This document shows, piece after piece, positions 16,886 through 26,061 of a DNA stretch of 64,000 nt. The notes under the pieces are model-generated. The model ran no database searches. It had not been told where the DNA came from and saw only the letters and a list, made by a program, of their open reading frames with translations. Source of the DNA: Streptomyces sp. DH5 (lineage in GTDB: Bacteria > Actinomycetota > Actinomycetes > Streptomycetales > Streptomycetaceae); NCBI RefSeq assembly GCF_020873915.1, contig NZ_JAHWGP010000001.1:62001-126000 (forward strand), in the 5' to 3' direction. How positions within the stretch are numbered: the first letter of the stretch is position 1; every line of letters starts with the position of its first letter. A program made the position numbers and the translations under genes.

Positions 16886-18985
16886 TCAGGCCTCCTCGGA
16901 CAGGGCGGCGCGCAGATCGGCCAGCGAAACCTGCCTGTCGGGGGTGTCGGCCAGCCAGAAGGTCCAGCCGTTGGTCCCCGCTCCGACCGCGTTGGCGGCT
17001 CCGGACGGGGTGTCGTGGATCTGCTCGTCGAGCCGGATGCGGCCCTGATCGTCGACGACGGCCGCCTGCCCGTACTCCTCCCACGCGGGGGTGAGGACGG
17101 TTCCCGCGCTGATCAGACCGGCGTCCAGCAGCTCCGACAGCTTGATCCGGCGGGAAGGAAGCCTGCTCGCCGTGCGCTGCTCGGGCACGACGGTCGGGGC
17201 GCTGTACACAGGGCAGTAGGAGTCGCTCTCCAACTGCCCGAAGGCACCACGGACGACCTGCGCCATCAGGGCACGGCGAGCGGTGAGGAAGGCGTCGTAG
17301 TCCATCGACGGCCAGTCGTCCGGCAGGGCGTGCAGATAGCGCTGACGGGCCAGGACGTCGGCGGGCAGCCCTTTGGCAGCCAGCTGCGCGGGCCAGTACT
17401 GCGCCGGCGCCTGGTCGGAGATGGCGATGTTGTCGCTCCACTCCAGCAGCGCCATGTTGGCGATCTGGTTGATGCGCGCGCTGGTGGTGAGCCCGAGCGA
17501 GCTCTGCAGGTACTTCCGGGGGAAGAGGTGATGCCGCTCGACGCCCTTGCGCGCGAGGACGGCCGGGTCGAGCCGCGTACGGACCTTGACGTCCGACAGC
17601 AGGACGTCCGCGTCCAGGATGTTGAGGGCCGCGATGTACGCGAGCAGGGCGGGCGACTTGGCGGCGGAGCTGTTCAGCGTGTTGGGCAGGGTGATGGTCC
17701 AGAAGTCCGATGTGAGGGTTTCCCGGACGACCCGGTCGAGGGTGGTGGCGTAACCGTCCGCGTCGCCGTGCGGGATCTCCCGCAGCAGGGCGAGGTCGTG
17801 CTCCATCTGGGACTCCACCGAACCGGTGTAACGGCCGGTGAGCTGGGCCATGAAGAACCAGCGCGCGATGACGGACCGGAGCCGGTCGAGGGGGACGCCG
17901 TAGCGGACGCGGCCGATCAGCCAGAGCGCATAGCTGTAGAGCAGCGCGTTCTGGCTGGAGATCATCTTCTCGCCGCGGAAGCCGGCGCGCTCCAGGCAGA
18001 GGAAGAACTCGTGCCAGTACTGGAGGTCGAGAACGTGCTGCTGTGCCTGCTGGAGCTGTTCGAAGCGTGCCTCGCGCTGCTCGGGGGAGAGCTTCCCCGA
18101 GGCGTCCCGTCCGCGCAGGGTCGCGTAGACCTGCTTGAGCACGGCGGAGTCCAGGCCGACGGCGGCGACCACGCGCAGCAGCTGGGGAGGCTTGGGCTTG
18201 ATGCACCAGTTGAAGGGCGACGCACCGTGCAGAGCGGGAGTCCGCGACTGCCGGCAGAACTCCTCCAGGGCGCGGCGCCCGTCCTCCCAGAACACGGAGG
18301 TGAGCGTCAGGATGAAGTCGGCCTGGTCGAGCTTCACACCTTCGCTGTTGATACGGACGAAGATCTCCGCGACCTGCTCCTCGTCGATGTCCGCCGAGAG
18401 CACCACCCCCTTGAAGGGGTAGCTCTCCAGGTCGTGCAGACGGTCGAGCGCGTCCTGGATCCGGTCCTCCTCGGCCTCGGGGAGGGGACGCTTGTCCTTC
18501 AGGCGGGCGAGGAAGTCACGGATCACCTTGCGACGTCCTGTGGCGGTGTCCCACAGCACGCTGATGTCGGGGAGGTACTCGGGGTCCTTCTCGATGGCCG
18601 CGTCCGTGACGGCGAAGGCGTCGTCCGAGGGGCGGAAGGCGAGCCGGACGCGAGTCGTGCGGTAGTCCTCCCTCAGCACGGGTGTGCCGGTCATGACGGC
18701 GAAGAGCGAGGTGAGGCGCTGCTGGCCGTCGACGATGAGCCGCCGAGCCGCCTCCGGTTTGGCCCCTTCGCCGATCTGCCGTGCCCCGGGCTCGATCCCG
18801 GTCTCCCAGAAGAGCAGGTAGCCGACCGGGAAGCCCTTGTACATCGAGTCGAACAGCTCGCGCGCCTTCGCCGGTTGCCACACGTAGGGCCGTTGCAGGT
18901 CGGGCAGGGCGATCTCGCCGCGCCGGATGTCGGTGATCAGGTCGGCTACCTGGTGGGTGGTGTCCTTGAACAGCACGGTGGCCAT
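16886..18985 (-). CDS. DUF262/HNH (GmrSD-like) nuclease with RAMA-like C-terminus
   Basis: 699 residues. The N-terminal DUF262 (ParB-like, nucleotide-hydrolysing) domain shows IALPDLQRPYVWQPAKARE, FPVGYLLFW and the hallmark LIVDGQQRLTSLFAVMTG. A DUF1524-type HNH nuclease motif follows: ERHHLFPRKYL ... INQIANMALLEWSDN. The last ~90 residues (LDAGLISAGTVLTPAW ... AANAVGAGTNGWTFW) resemble a RAMA domain, which is thought to sense modified bases. This is the architecture of type IV, modification-dependent restriction enzymes such as GmrSD. It converges on the adenine methylase gene. ATG 18985; no partner gene overlaps. Confidence 0.85.
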   Translation of the reverse strand: MATVLFKDTTHQVADLITDIRRGEIALPDLQRPYVWQPAKARELFDSMYKGFPVGYLLFWETGIEPGARQIGEGAKPEAARRLIVDGQQRLTSLFAVMTGTPVLREDYRTTRVRLAFRPSDDAFAVTDAAIEKDPEYLPDISVLWDTATGRRKVIRDFLARLKDKRPLPEAEEDRIQDALDRLHDLESYPFKGVVLSADIDEEQVAEIFVRINSEGVKLDQADFILTLTSVFWEDGRRALEEFCRQSRTPALHGASPFNWCIKPKPPQLLRVVAAVGLDSAVLKQVYATLRGRDASGKLSPEQREARFEQLQQAQQHVLDLQYWHEFFLCLERAGFRGEKMISSQNALLYSYALWLIGRVRYGVPLDRLRSVIARWFFMAQLTGRYTGSVESQMEHDLALLREIPHGDADGYATTLDRVVRETLTSDFWTITLPNTLNSSAAKSPALLAYIAALNILDADVLLSDVKVRTRLDPAVLARKGVERHHLFPRKYLQSSLGLTTSARINQIANMALLEWSDNIAISDQAPAQYWPAQLAAKGLPADVLARQRYLHALPDDWPSMDYDAFLTARRALMAQVVRGAFGQLESDSYCPVYSAPTVVPEQRTASRLPSRRIKLSELLDAGLISAGTVLTPAWEEYGQAAVVDDQGRIRLDEQIHDTPSGAANAVGAGTNGWTFWLADTPDRQVSLADLRAALSEEA

Positions 18986-19142
18986 CGGCCGGGTCTCCTC
19001 GGGATGTATGGACGGGAAGGGCGGACTGTGGGATCAGCCGGTCATGGTGAGCAACGCGGCGGTCGGGTTTCCGGCACCTCGCGGCGCGCCGATTCGGCCG
19101 TTGCCTCGCACACGGTCGGGTTCCCACGAGCGGGTGGATCTC

Positions 19143-19940
19143 TCAGCCGCCCCCGGGGCGCCGATGCCGCCAGTACTGATGGGCTTTCAGCACCTCGTAG
19201 CTCCATGTCATCTGTTGCTGGGCGGCGGCGCCCGAGCAGGCCAGGCCGAGCTGTTCCGCGATGACCGGAAAACGGGGGTGCATCTGCCGGTCGCCGACCG
19301 TGACGAGAGCGCAGAGAAGGGGCTCTCCCTCCCGGCGTTCCTCGTCCACCAGCCACAGGATGACGCTCTGGTCGTCCCTGTGGAGCCGCGGCAGCGCGGG
19401 GAGGCGCTTGCCGATACGGGACCAGGTGGTGGTCGCGCCCATACGGGCGGTCTGCTCCAGCAGCGGGCGGAGCTCGGTGGCGATCTCCGACAGCTGACCG
19501 GTCCCCAGCAGGGGCGGCTCGTCACGACGAGCCGGTGTCCGAGAACCGGAACCGGCCGCCGTGTGTGAGGGCGGACGGTTGGCTCCGGTGCCCTTGACGG
19601 ACTTCGTCTCGCGGCGCGGCACGTGACCGCTCGCGCGCTTCTCGGCAGGGCGGGCTCCTGGGCGCACCGTGGAGCGCTGCTGGGGTGGGGAGTCGTGCCG
19701 GACATCGACCGTCGCCGCACGCCGACGCCCCTCCTCCAGCCAGGACGCGGAGTTGAGTACCTTCTTGAACGCCTGGAGTTCTTCCCGCTGCTTCCTGGTC
19801 TCGCTGGGCGGCGCCTCGGCCACCTGGGACCAGGCCAGCGAGTACAGTCCCCTCGCCTCCGCCACCGCGTGTCTTTCCACAGCGCGTTTGAGGTCGAGGA
19901 GTATGTCGTTGAGGTTCCGGTGGAGACGAGCGATGTCCAT
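19143..19940 (-). CDS. Uncharacterised protein with C-terminal helical domain
   Basis: About 265 residues from ATG 19940 (MDIARLHRNLNDILLDL). Three parts: a helical N-terminal ~75 residues, a basic disordered linker, and a C-terminal ~110 residues (TTWSRIGKRLPALPRLHRDD, VILWLVDEERREGEPLLCAL) that look like a small winged-helix-type module seen in other actinobacterial proteins. Longer starts are possible (TTG near 20037) but the extra residues look noncoding. It is upstream of the DUF262 gene on the same strand (157 bp apart) and divergent from the next gene. Function unknown. Confidence 0.65.
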   Translation of the reverse strand: MDIARLHRNLNDILLDLKRAVERHAVAEARGLYSLAWSQVAEAPPSETRKQREELQAFKKVLNSASWLEEGRRRAATVDVRHDSPPQQRSTVRPGARPAEKRASGHVPRRETKSVKGTGANRPPSHTAAGSGSRTPARRDEPPLLGTGQLSEIATELRPLLEQTARMGATTTWSRIGKRLPALPRLHRDDQSVILWLVDEERREGEPLLCALVTVGDRQMHPRFPVIAEQLGLACSGAAAQQQMTWSYEVLKAHQYWRHRRPGGG

Positions 19941-20352
19941 GGCGGTGCGCACGGGACGCCCCGTGGTCCTGCGACGGAAGTCCGTCTGCCAGCTCGTGCC
20001 GCCGCTGAGACGTACCCGGTTACGCGTCAAACCATCCCCCAACCAGTGACACGCTGTGCGGCTCGTCCGCGGTCCGGACGAGAGGACCGTTCCCCGTGAC
20101 GTGCCCCCGCATACGCACGCAACGCTAGAAGAGTGCGTTGGCACCGTCAACAGAACATATGCTGAGAGTCGTTCGACGGTCACGGTTTCGGTCACTGAGC
20201 GGGATCCGGTCGTTGTGCTCGCGTCGCCTGCGCCGGCCCGCTGTGCCGAGGGGCGGTCGATGTGGATCGAGTGACACACGGTGCCGTGATTCGGCTATAC
20301 CGTTCTGCTGGGACGTCAGACGCAGGCTGACGTGGGATGAGTTGGGGGGACG

Positions 20353-21672
20353 ATGATCGACTATCGCAAGGCGCCGAACGTTCCGGTCTGGACGCTGGCG
20401 ACACGTGATGTCCAGGTGCCGGCGGTGATCGGGAGCGGGCCGATGACGGCCGAGCGGCTGGCCGAACTGCGCGGCGTGCTGGCCGCGTTGGCCGACCAGC
20501 CGATCGCCACGCTCGAGGCGCACCCGCTGCCCGACAAGCTCGACCGCAGCCAGGGCATTTCGCTCGATGCCGCCAGCCCGTTGGCGCAGCACCTTTCACA
20601 GCTCATCACCGAGTCGGCGAAGGCTTCCGCCACGGCCGCCACGGCGACGACCTCCGGTGAAATCCTGTGCCGCATGGTGGTCCCGGCGAAGGTTGCCGCC
20701 GAGTTCGGACAGGGCCTGGTGCGTCCGATGGTGCCGACGGGGTCGACCGGCGAGTTCTACGGCGACCTCGTGCGGTCGACGGGCCAGATCGCCGCCAAAG
20801 CGAAATTCGTGCCGGTCACTGGAGCGGCAGCGGCGGGTACGGTCGGCGGCGCGGGTGCGACCGCCGGCGCCGCGGCCGCGGGCGGCGCGGTGCTCACCGT
20901 GGCCGCTCCGCTCGTGCTCATGGCGGTGGCCGTCGGGGTGAGCGCGCACGCCGACCGCAAGCGGCAGCAGGCCATCGCGCACATCACCGACCTGCTGGAG
21001 CAGCTTCAGGCCGACAAGCTCGACGACGAGCAGAGCGCACTCAACGGCTGCCGTCCCGCCATCGACAAGGCCACGGCCATCCTGCTCGACCAGGGCAAGC
21101 TCGGTGTCTCGCTGGGACTCGACTCGGCGGTGCACACCATCGACACGGCACTGAGCAAGGCCGACATCCGTCTGGCCCGTTGGCGGAGCGCGCTCGACAA
21201 GCTGCCCGCCGGCGAGCCCGTCGAGATCGGCACGCTGACCGAGTCGTTCCCCGGCGTGGACGACCAGGGCGGCACGTTCCGCACCCACGTCGAACTGGCG
21301 GAGCTGGCCATGGCGTTGAAGCGGCGCGTCAATGTCCTCCAGGCGGTCGAGCGAGCCCAGAGCGAGCCCGACAACCTCTTCGAGAACTTCGCCCGCGCCC
21401 TCAAGGACGACGAGCGGCGTCTTGACGAGCTGGAGTCGGGCATCGCCGGGGTGCTGGTGCGACTGTCGACGCTGGAGCTGGCACGCCCGAACAGCAAGCG
21501 CCCCGTCTTCACGAACGGTGAGGTCGACCGGCTCCTGCGCGCGGCGTACCAGCTCCGCAGTCTGGGCGACGGCGTCGCACTCAACGGCCGCCCGACGGAC
21601 GTGGCCATCGAGATCGCCCGCGACCGGGACGGCTCGGTGGTCGTGTTCCCCGCGCTGCCCGCGGAGGCATAG
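20353..21672 (+). CDS. Uncharacterised membrane protein with coiled coils
   Basis: 439 residues. After a ~145-residue soluble part there is a Gly/Ala-rich hydrophobic hairpin at about 155-200 (AAAAGTVGG ... VLTVAAPLVLMAVAVGV), then long helical segments rich in Leu, Glu and Lys at ~200-245 and ~300-385 that should form coiled coils. No enzyme motif seen. GGGGGG precedes ATG 20353. It is followed 154 bp later by a nuclease gene on the same strand, and the arrangement of a membrane/coiled-coil sensor plus nuclease is common in defence systems; that role is inference. Confidence 0.7.
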   Translation: MIDYRKAPNVPVWTLATRDVQVPAVIGSGPMTAERLAELRGVLAALADQPIATLEAHPLPDKLDRSQGISLDAASPLAQHLSQLITESAKASATAATATTSGEILCRMVVPAKVAAEFGQGLVRPMVPTGSTGEFYGDLVRSTGQIAAKAKFVPVTGAAAAGTVGGAGATAGAAAAGGAVLTVAAPLVLMAVAVGVSAHADRKRQQAIAHITDLLEQLQADKLDDEQSALNGCRPAIDKATAILLDQGKLGVSLGLDSAVHTIDTALSKADIRLARWRSALDKLPAGEPVEIGTLTESFPGVDDQGGTFRTHVELAELAMALKRRVNVLQAVERAQSEPDNLFENFARALKDDERRLDELESGIAGVLVRLSTLELARPNSKRPVFTNGEVDRLLRAAYQLRSLGDGVALNGRPTDVAIEIARDRDGSVVVFPALPAEA

Positions 21673-21826
21673 CACTGCGAAGGGGAGAGTGCGGTCGCGC
21701 GGGTGCGACAGGGAAAGCCTGCCGCCCGGAGGCCGTTGGCCGCATCCTCTCCCGGAACGTGTGGTCATGAGCGCTCTTCCGGCATTCTGATGAGCATTCA
21801 GACGTGCGGCGCTTAAGGTCACCCCC

Positions 21827-22933
21827 ATGGTGGGGTTGAGAACACTGCGAGGGTATCTGCTCGAAGAGGTGCTCGCCTGGCTGCTGAGGTCCAATGGATA
21901 CCGTCTGCTGACGGAGGCGGACGACACGGCCAGGCACCCGTGGAAGGTGCTGGAGAGGCGCCAACACGGGCTGGTGGTTCGGGGGAGGGGTGCCTGGCAC
22001 CAGGCAGACACTTTGGGGGAGCTCCCATATGTCCCTCCGTTCTCGCTCCCCATCCGTCTGTTCGCCGAGGCCAAGTTCACCAGCCCTCCGGTCGGACTCG
22101 CTGTCGTGCGTAACGGCCACGGCGTCGTGCACGATCTGAACGAAGGCGTCGTCACCACGTTGAGCAATGATGAGGGCCCTCGGCGCCCGAGGACGCGTTA
22201 CCGCTACAGCTACGCGATCTTCTCTACGTCAGGGTTCACGCGGGACGCGCAGGAGTTCGCGCTTGCCCATCAGATTTCGCTCATCGATCTGTCCCTGTCT
22301 GACTTCAAGCCACTGTGTGAGCTGGTGAAGGTCGCTGCCAAGTCGGTCTACGACGCGACCAAGTCGATGCCTCCGAGTCAGCGGCCCGCTGTGTACAAGA
22401 TCCGCAACTACGTACGCCGCCACCTGCTGGGCATGCACGAGGACCCCGTGCCCAGCTCCCCCTCGGTGACTCGCCCGCTCGACACGCTGGTGGCCGACCT
22501 GCAGTGTCTGCCGCTCGGACTCGTCCTCGCCTTTCCTGCGGCTCCTTTCATCCTCGGGTTTGTCTCCGACGATCTCCAGCACTTCTTCAGATACGCGCGC
22601 GAATACCCCACTCACGCGGTGCGCGTGCGCAGGAGCGAGCGGAAGGCAGGGCATCCTCTCTGGTCTCTCGAACCCCGCGAAGGACGTGCCTACAGGCTGA
22701 CCTTCAGCCTCCCGGAACACGTCGAGGACTGGATCCTCGACCAGGATGAGGGGATCCGGTCCCGCACCCGTTGGACGGCGCACGACCTGCTCTCCGCCAT
22801 CACTCTGTACTGGGTCCACGACGGTCACACCCATACCTTCCGGCTTCACTACGACCCGGACGAGTTCCGTGAGGTCAGCGGGAGGCCCAGACCACCGTTC
22901 AGCGACTTCGACGAGGTGTCCCACCTGTACTAG
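21827..22933 (+). CDS. Predicted PD-(D/E)XK nuclease-family protein
   Basis: 368 residues. The N-terminal ~95 residues have a restriction-endonuclease-like core: Glu13/14 in RGYLLEEVLAWLLRSNGY, Asp61 in HQADTLG, then Glu81-Ala-Lys83 in IRLFAEAKFTSP, matching E...D...ExK. The Mrr-like alternation continues with RYSYAIFSTSGFTRDAQEFA. The C-terminal half has no recognised domain. The family pattern is seen; the target is unknown. It sits next to IS debris and after the membrane protein, with a weak AAGG site before ATG 21827. Confidence 0.7.
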   Translation: MVGLRTLRGYLLEEVLAWLLRSNGYRLLTEADDTARHPWKVLERRQHGLVVRGRGAWHQADTLGELPYVPPFSLPIRLFAEAKFTSPPVGLAVVRNGHGVVHDLNEGVVTTLSNDEGPRRPRTRYRYSYAIFSTSGFTRDAQEFALAHQISLIDLSLSDFKPLCELVKVAAKSVYDATKSMPPSQRPAVYKIRNYVRRHLLGMHEDPVPSSPSVTRPLDTLVADLQCLPLGLVLAFPAAPFILGFVSDDLQHFFRYAREYPTHAVRVRRSERKAGHPLWSLEPREGRAYRLTFSLPEHVEDWILDQDEGIRSRTRWTAHDLLSAITLYWVHDGHTHTFRLHYDPDEFREVSGRPRPPFSDFDEVSHLY

Positions 22934-22976
22934 TCTTCTGAGTCAGGAGTTCTGTTCAGATATGTAGGGTTGCCTG

Positions 22977-23609
22977 GTGGCGCGTACTGGGCGGCCGAAG
23001 GCCGAGTTGATCCTGTCGGATGCGGAACGGGCTGCGTTGGAGGGATGGGTGCGGCGCCGTTCCACGCCGCAGGCGTGGGCTTTGCGGTGCCGGATCATTC
23101 TGGCCTGCGCGAGTGGCGCGTCGAACAAGGACGTGGCCGCCCAACTCGATTCGACACCGCATGCGGTGGGCCGCTGGCGGAAGCGGTTCGTCGAGCACCG
23201 GATCGTCGCTGCTTGTCACCGCCGGCCAGCGACACGACAGTCCGCAGTTCCAGCCGGTCCTGGAGGGCATCCGGGTGCCCGCATCGGTCGGGGCCGGCCG
23301 CGTACCCGGCCGGACAGGGTCCGTGCCGATAAAGCCTACGGCTCCCGCGGGAACCGCGCCTACCTGCGCAGACGCGGCATCGGTTGCACGATCCCGGAGA
23401 AGGCCGACCAGGTCCGCAACCGCAAGAAGCTCGGCTCTCGCGGTGGCCGGCCACCGAAGTTCGACAAGGTCGACTACCGCGAGCGTCACGCGGTGGAGTG
23501 CGGGATCAACCGGCTGAAGAGGCACCGGGCCGTGGCCACGAGGTACGACAAGTTGGCTGTCCGCTACAAAGCGACCGTGCTGGTCGCCGCCATCAACGAA
23601 TGGCTGTGA
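22977..23609 (+). pseudogene. Chimeric transposase: IS630 N-terminus joined to IS5-type C-terminus
   Basis: The first ~75 residues ([20 protein letters not shown] and [20 protein letters not shown]) are the HTH end of an IS630 transposase. From about 23215 the DNA switches to an IS5-family sequence, [19 protein letters not shown] in one frame, then after a frameshift near 23280 [20 protein letters not shown] and [19 protein letters not shown] to the normal end. A hybrid of two unrelated transposases with a frameshift cannot be a working enzyme, although one frame happens to stay open throughout. Confidence 0.85.
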
Positions 23610-23648
23610 CTGGCCTCGCCACGTACCTGGTCGCTAACCTCGACACCC

Positions 23649-24086
23649 ATGAACCAGCGGCGGCGGAAGAAGCTCTCTCATCGTCTCTTCGGAGCAATTC
23701 TGGTGGGTGACACCGTCCGCGTGAAGGCGGTTCTACGGGCTGGAGCCGACCCGGAGCGAGGAGACAGCGAGGGCGCCACCCCGCTGTACACGGCATCCGT
23801 GAACGGACATTCAGAGATCGCCCGCCTGCTCTTGGCGGCCGGGGCCTCCCCTGACACCGAAAGCAGCGGACTTGGCTCGGAGGGCACGCCGTTGTGCGCG
23901 GCCGCATGTTGGGGCCATATCGAAACGGTGCGCGAGCTGTTGGCATACAACGCCGACCCGAACCTTCGTGAAGATCAGGGTGCGGGCTGGTCACCCCTGG
24001 ACTGGGCGAACAACGGCCCCCACCCCGAAACCGCCGATCTTCTCACCACAGCGGGAGCAACCCCTACCACGGGGGGAACCACGTAG
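23649..24086 (+). CDS. Ankyrin-repeat protein
   Basis: 145 residues made almost entirely of ankyrin repeats: AILVGDTVRVKAVLRAGADP, then EGATPLYTASVNGHSEIARL, a third unit with EGTPLCAAACWGHIETVREL, and a fourth, looser unit (GWSPLDWANNGPHPETADLL). No signal peptide or enzyme domain. Such short proteins mediate protein contacts. The gene begins 40 bp after the chimeric transposase remnant and may be part of the accessory cargo. Confidence 0.85.
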   Translation: MNQRRRKKLSHRLFGAILVGDTVRVKAVLRAGADPERGDSEGATPLYTASVNGHSEIARLLLAAGASPDTESSGLGSEGTPLCAAACWGHIETVRELLAYNADPNLREDQGAGWSPLDWANNGPHPETADLLTTAGATPTTGGTT

Positions 24087-24233
24087 CACCGCCGTTCGCT
24101 GTTAGGGATCCGGCCAGGTCTCAAGAGTTACTTTCGCAACAGGCCCTAATCCCGAAAGGGCTCTGCTCGGTGTGATTGACGCCGTAGCGTCGAAGCCGGG
24201 TGGGGACGCCGGCGCGGTAGGTCGTCCAAGTGA

Positions 24234-24683
24234 TCAAGGAGTGATGTCGAACAACTCGGCCCGGACGGTCTTGCCGCTGGGCGGGTAGGGGACGCAGTCC
24301 CAGTGGTCGGCGAGGGCGGTGACCAGGGTCAGGCCGCGCCCGCCGGTGGGGAGGGGGTCGGGCGCGGTGTCCGTGGGGCGGCGGGGGAGCGGGCGGAGGT
24401 CTCCGCGGGCGTCGCTGACCTCGACGCGGAGGCGGTCGGCGGTCGGGTCGAGGGCGAGGGTGAGCCGGAAGCATCGGCCGGGCACGCGGCCGTGGAGTAC
24501 GGCGTTTGCGGCGAGCTCCGCGACGACGAGTTCGGCACGCTCGGTCAGGTCCTGCGAAGCGCCCCGGGAGCGCAGTTCGGTCACCGCGAGCAGCCGGGCG
24601 AGACGGGCGCCGCGCCGCGTGGACGACAGCAGCTGGGTGAAGGTGCCGATGGGGGCGCCCACGTGGGGTGTTGCGTGGTTCAT
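24234..24683 (-). CDS. ATP-binding protein, RsbW-like anti-sigma/HATPase family
   Basis: 149 residues of the HATPase_c_2 family abundant in Streptomyces. The N box is seen in ELVVAELAANAVLHG, the G1 region as LRVEVSDARGDL and the G2 region as PTGGRGLTLVTALADHW. These proteins bind ATP and usually act as serine kinases or partners of sigma-factor antagonists. No sigma factor or anti-anti-sigma gene is adjacent, so its partner is unknown. Confidence 0.88.
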   Translation of the reverse strand: MNHATPHVGAPIGTFTQLLSSTRRGARLARLLAVTELRSRGASQDLTERAELVVAELAANAVLHGRVPGRCFRLTLALDPTADRLRVEVSDARGDLRPLPRRPTDTAPDPLPTGGRGLTLVTALADHWDCVPYPPSGKTVRAELFDITP

Positions 24684-25027
24684 GGCGCCAGAGTGACGGC
24701 CGGACGCGGGCGGGGGCGAGTGCCGCGCCCCGTACGGAGAGCAGGCGTACGGACGGGGGAGGCGGGCGGTACGCCGGATTCACGCGATGCCGTGTGAGGA
24801 ACGCGGGAAGGCGGCAGAGGGTTCCCGATGTCCCGGAGCACGTCCGCAGCCGGGTCGGTCGAGTGGTTCGGCGGTCGGTGGGAAGCCTTCGCGGCGGCGT
24901 GGCGCGTCGGCTGACCCGCCGTCCACGCTGTTACGGCGGCTGGGCGGGCGGGCGTCGCGGTCGGTCGAGCGTGGACGCCGACCGAGGCGGCGGGGGACTG
25001 TCGGTGGCCGCGGGCAGGATCACCGGC
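24684..25027. other. Intergenic region without a recognisable gene
   Basis: Separates the divergent anti-sigma-like gene from the truncated YwqG-like gene. Open frames here have noncoding composition. Nothing else was seen. Confidence 0.4.
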
Positions 25028-25395
25028 ATGGATTTCGTACGGACTACTCCGCCGCGGCCTGTCGAGGTGACCGCGGTCTTTCCCGAACTGGCTCCGCTGG
25101 CGCGTCCCGCGATCCGGCTGCATCACCGTCCTGGATCGCCTTCGGTCGGGGACAGCTCGGTCGGGGGCCCGTTGCTGTGGCCGGCCGGGGAACCCTGGCC
25201 GCACTGCGAGGACGCGCACCTGCACGGCGACAGTGGGTTCCGGGAGTCGCCGGCGGAGGTGCGGCTCGACAGGCACAGTCGGGCCCGGCGGCATGAAGAC
25301 CCCTATGGTCCCTCGTTCACGCCCGAGGAGGAGGCGGCCATGGGGCAGAAGGCCGAGAGATACGCGGAGCGACTCGACGCCGGCCCTCCCTGGCA
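25028..25395 (+). pseudogene. 5' part of a DUF1963/YwqG-like gene, truncated
   Basis: Starts MDFVRTTPPRPVEVTAVFPE and includes VGGPLLWPAGEPWPHCED and YGPSFTPEEEAAMGQKAERY, typical of a Streptomyces YwqG-like protein of about 300 residues, but stops matching after AERLDAGPP. The next stretch of the gene (LLSVARVYLREVPPLRP) is found 6.6 kb away at 32028-32189. The 27 bases at the break occur at both places. Confidence 0.7.
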
Positions 25396-25490
25396 GCGGC
25401 GCTCCATCAGGCGCAGCAACTGCTCGGCCTTCCTTCCACGCGTCCTTCCTTGAGTCCTTCTTCCTGTCCTACGAGGTGGGCGTCGCCCAC
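25396..25490 (-). pseudogene. Fragment of an Rpn-type nuclease gene
   Basis: On the minus strand this encodes VVGDAHLVGQEEGLKEGRVE, close to VGDARLAGQEEGREEGREEG of the intact Rpn-family gene at 32297-33304. The plus-strand DNA at 25400-25490 and 32510-32625 is closely similar. Only this acidic-repeat segment remains. Confidence 0.7.
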
Positions 25491-25609
25491 GACCGGGCCG
25501 TTCGGCAGCGTCTGCGGACCGTCTCCGAGGAGCTCACCGGGGTGACGTTTCCCGTGCCGGTGAAGCGGTGACTCCACGGCGTGCCGCCGGGTGGGACGGC
25601 CGGGGTCGC

Positions 25610-26005
25610 CTACGAGGCCGTGGCTTCGGACACGGCGTTGACGATGCTCAACGCCATGGCGTCGAAGTTCTCCCGGAAGAAGCTGGTCCTGTTGTAGAAC
25701 CCTTCCTCCGAGAATCCCCTGTTCGACAGGAACATCGGGGCGATGGCCGTGATCGCCGCATGGATGACGTGCAGTTCGCGGGCGGTCAAGGTGAACTCCC
25801 GGGGGGTTTTGTGGTCGCCCTGGAGCCGGTCGTACAGCCGGCGGACCTCTTCGCGGTCCGCGCCGAGCTGTACGACCAGGGCCTCCTCCGTGGAGGCCCA
25901 GTCGTCGAGTATCCCCAGCGCGTGGCACATCAGGTCTGTCTGCGTCGCCGTGAGCCGTCCGTGGAACGCCTCACCGTCCCTGGTCAGCTTGATCCGTGTC
26001 CTCAT
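25610..26005 (-). CDS. Conserved hypothetical protein
   Basis: 131 residues, MRTRIKLTRDGEAFHGRLTA start, mostly helical, with no signal peptide, membrane helix or known motif. The composition is protein-like throughout and the start has a reasonable upstream GGGAGAC. Function unknown; neighbours on both sides are broken genes. Confidence 0.65.
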   Translation of the reverse strand: MRTRIKLTRDGEAFHGRLTATQTDLMCHALGILDDWASTEEALVVQLGADREEVRRLYDRLQGDHKTPREFTLTARELHVIHAAITAIAPMFLSNRGFSEEGFYNRTSFFRENFDAMALSIVNAVSEATAS

Positions 26006-26061
26006 CGCGGTCAGTGTCTCCCGACCGGCTCACTGAGGGCGAGAGCTGTGCGTGGCGTCGT

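Noticed and set aside
24121-24240. Possible IS end or transposase tail between the ankyrin and anti-sigma-like genes
   Set aside because: The minus frame (RLRRYGVNHTEQSPFGIRAC) looks faintly transposase-like, but no family motif or matching inverted repeat was found.
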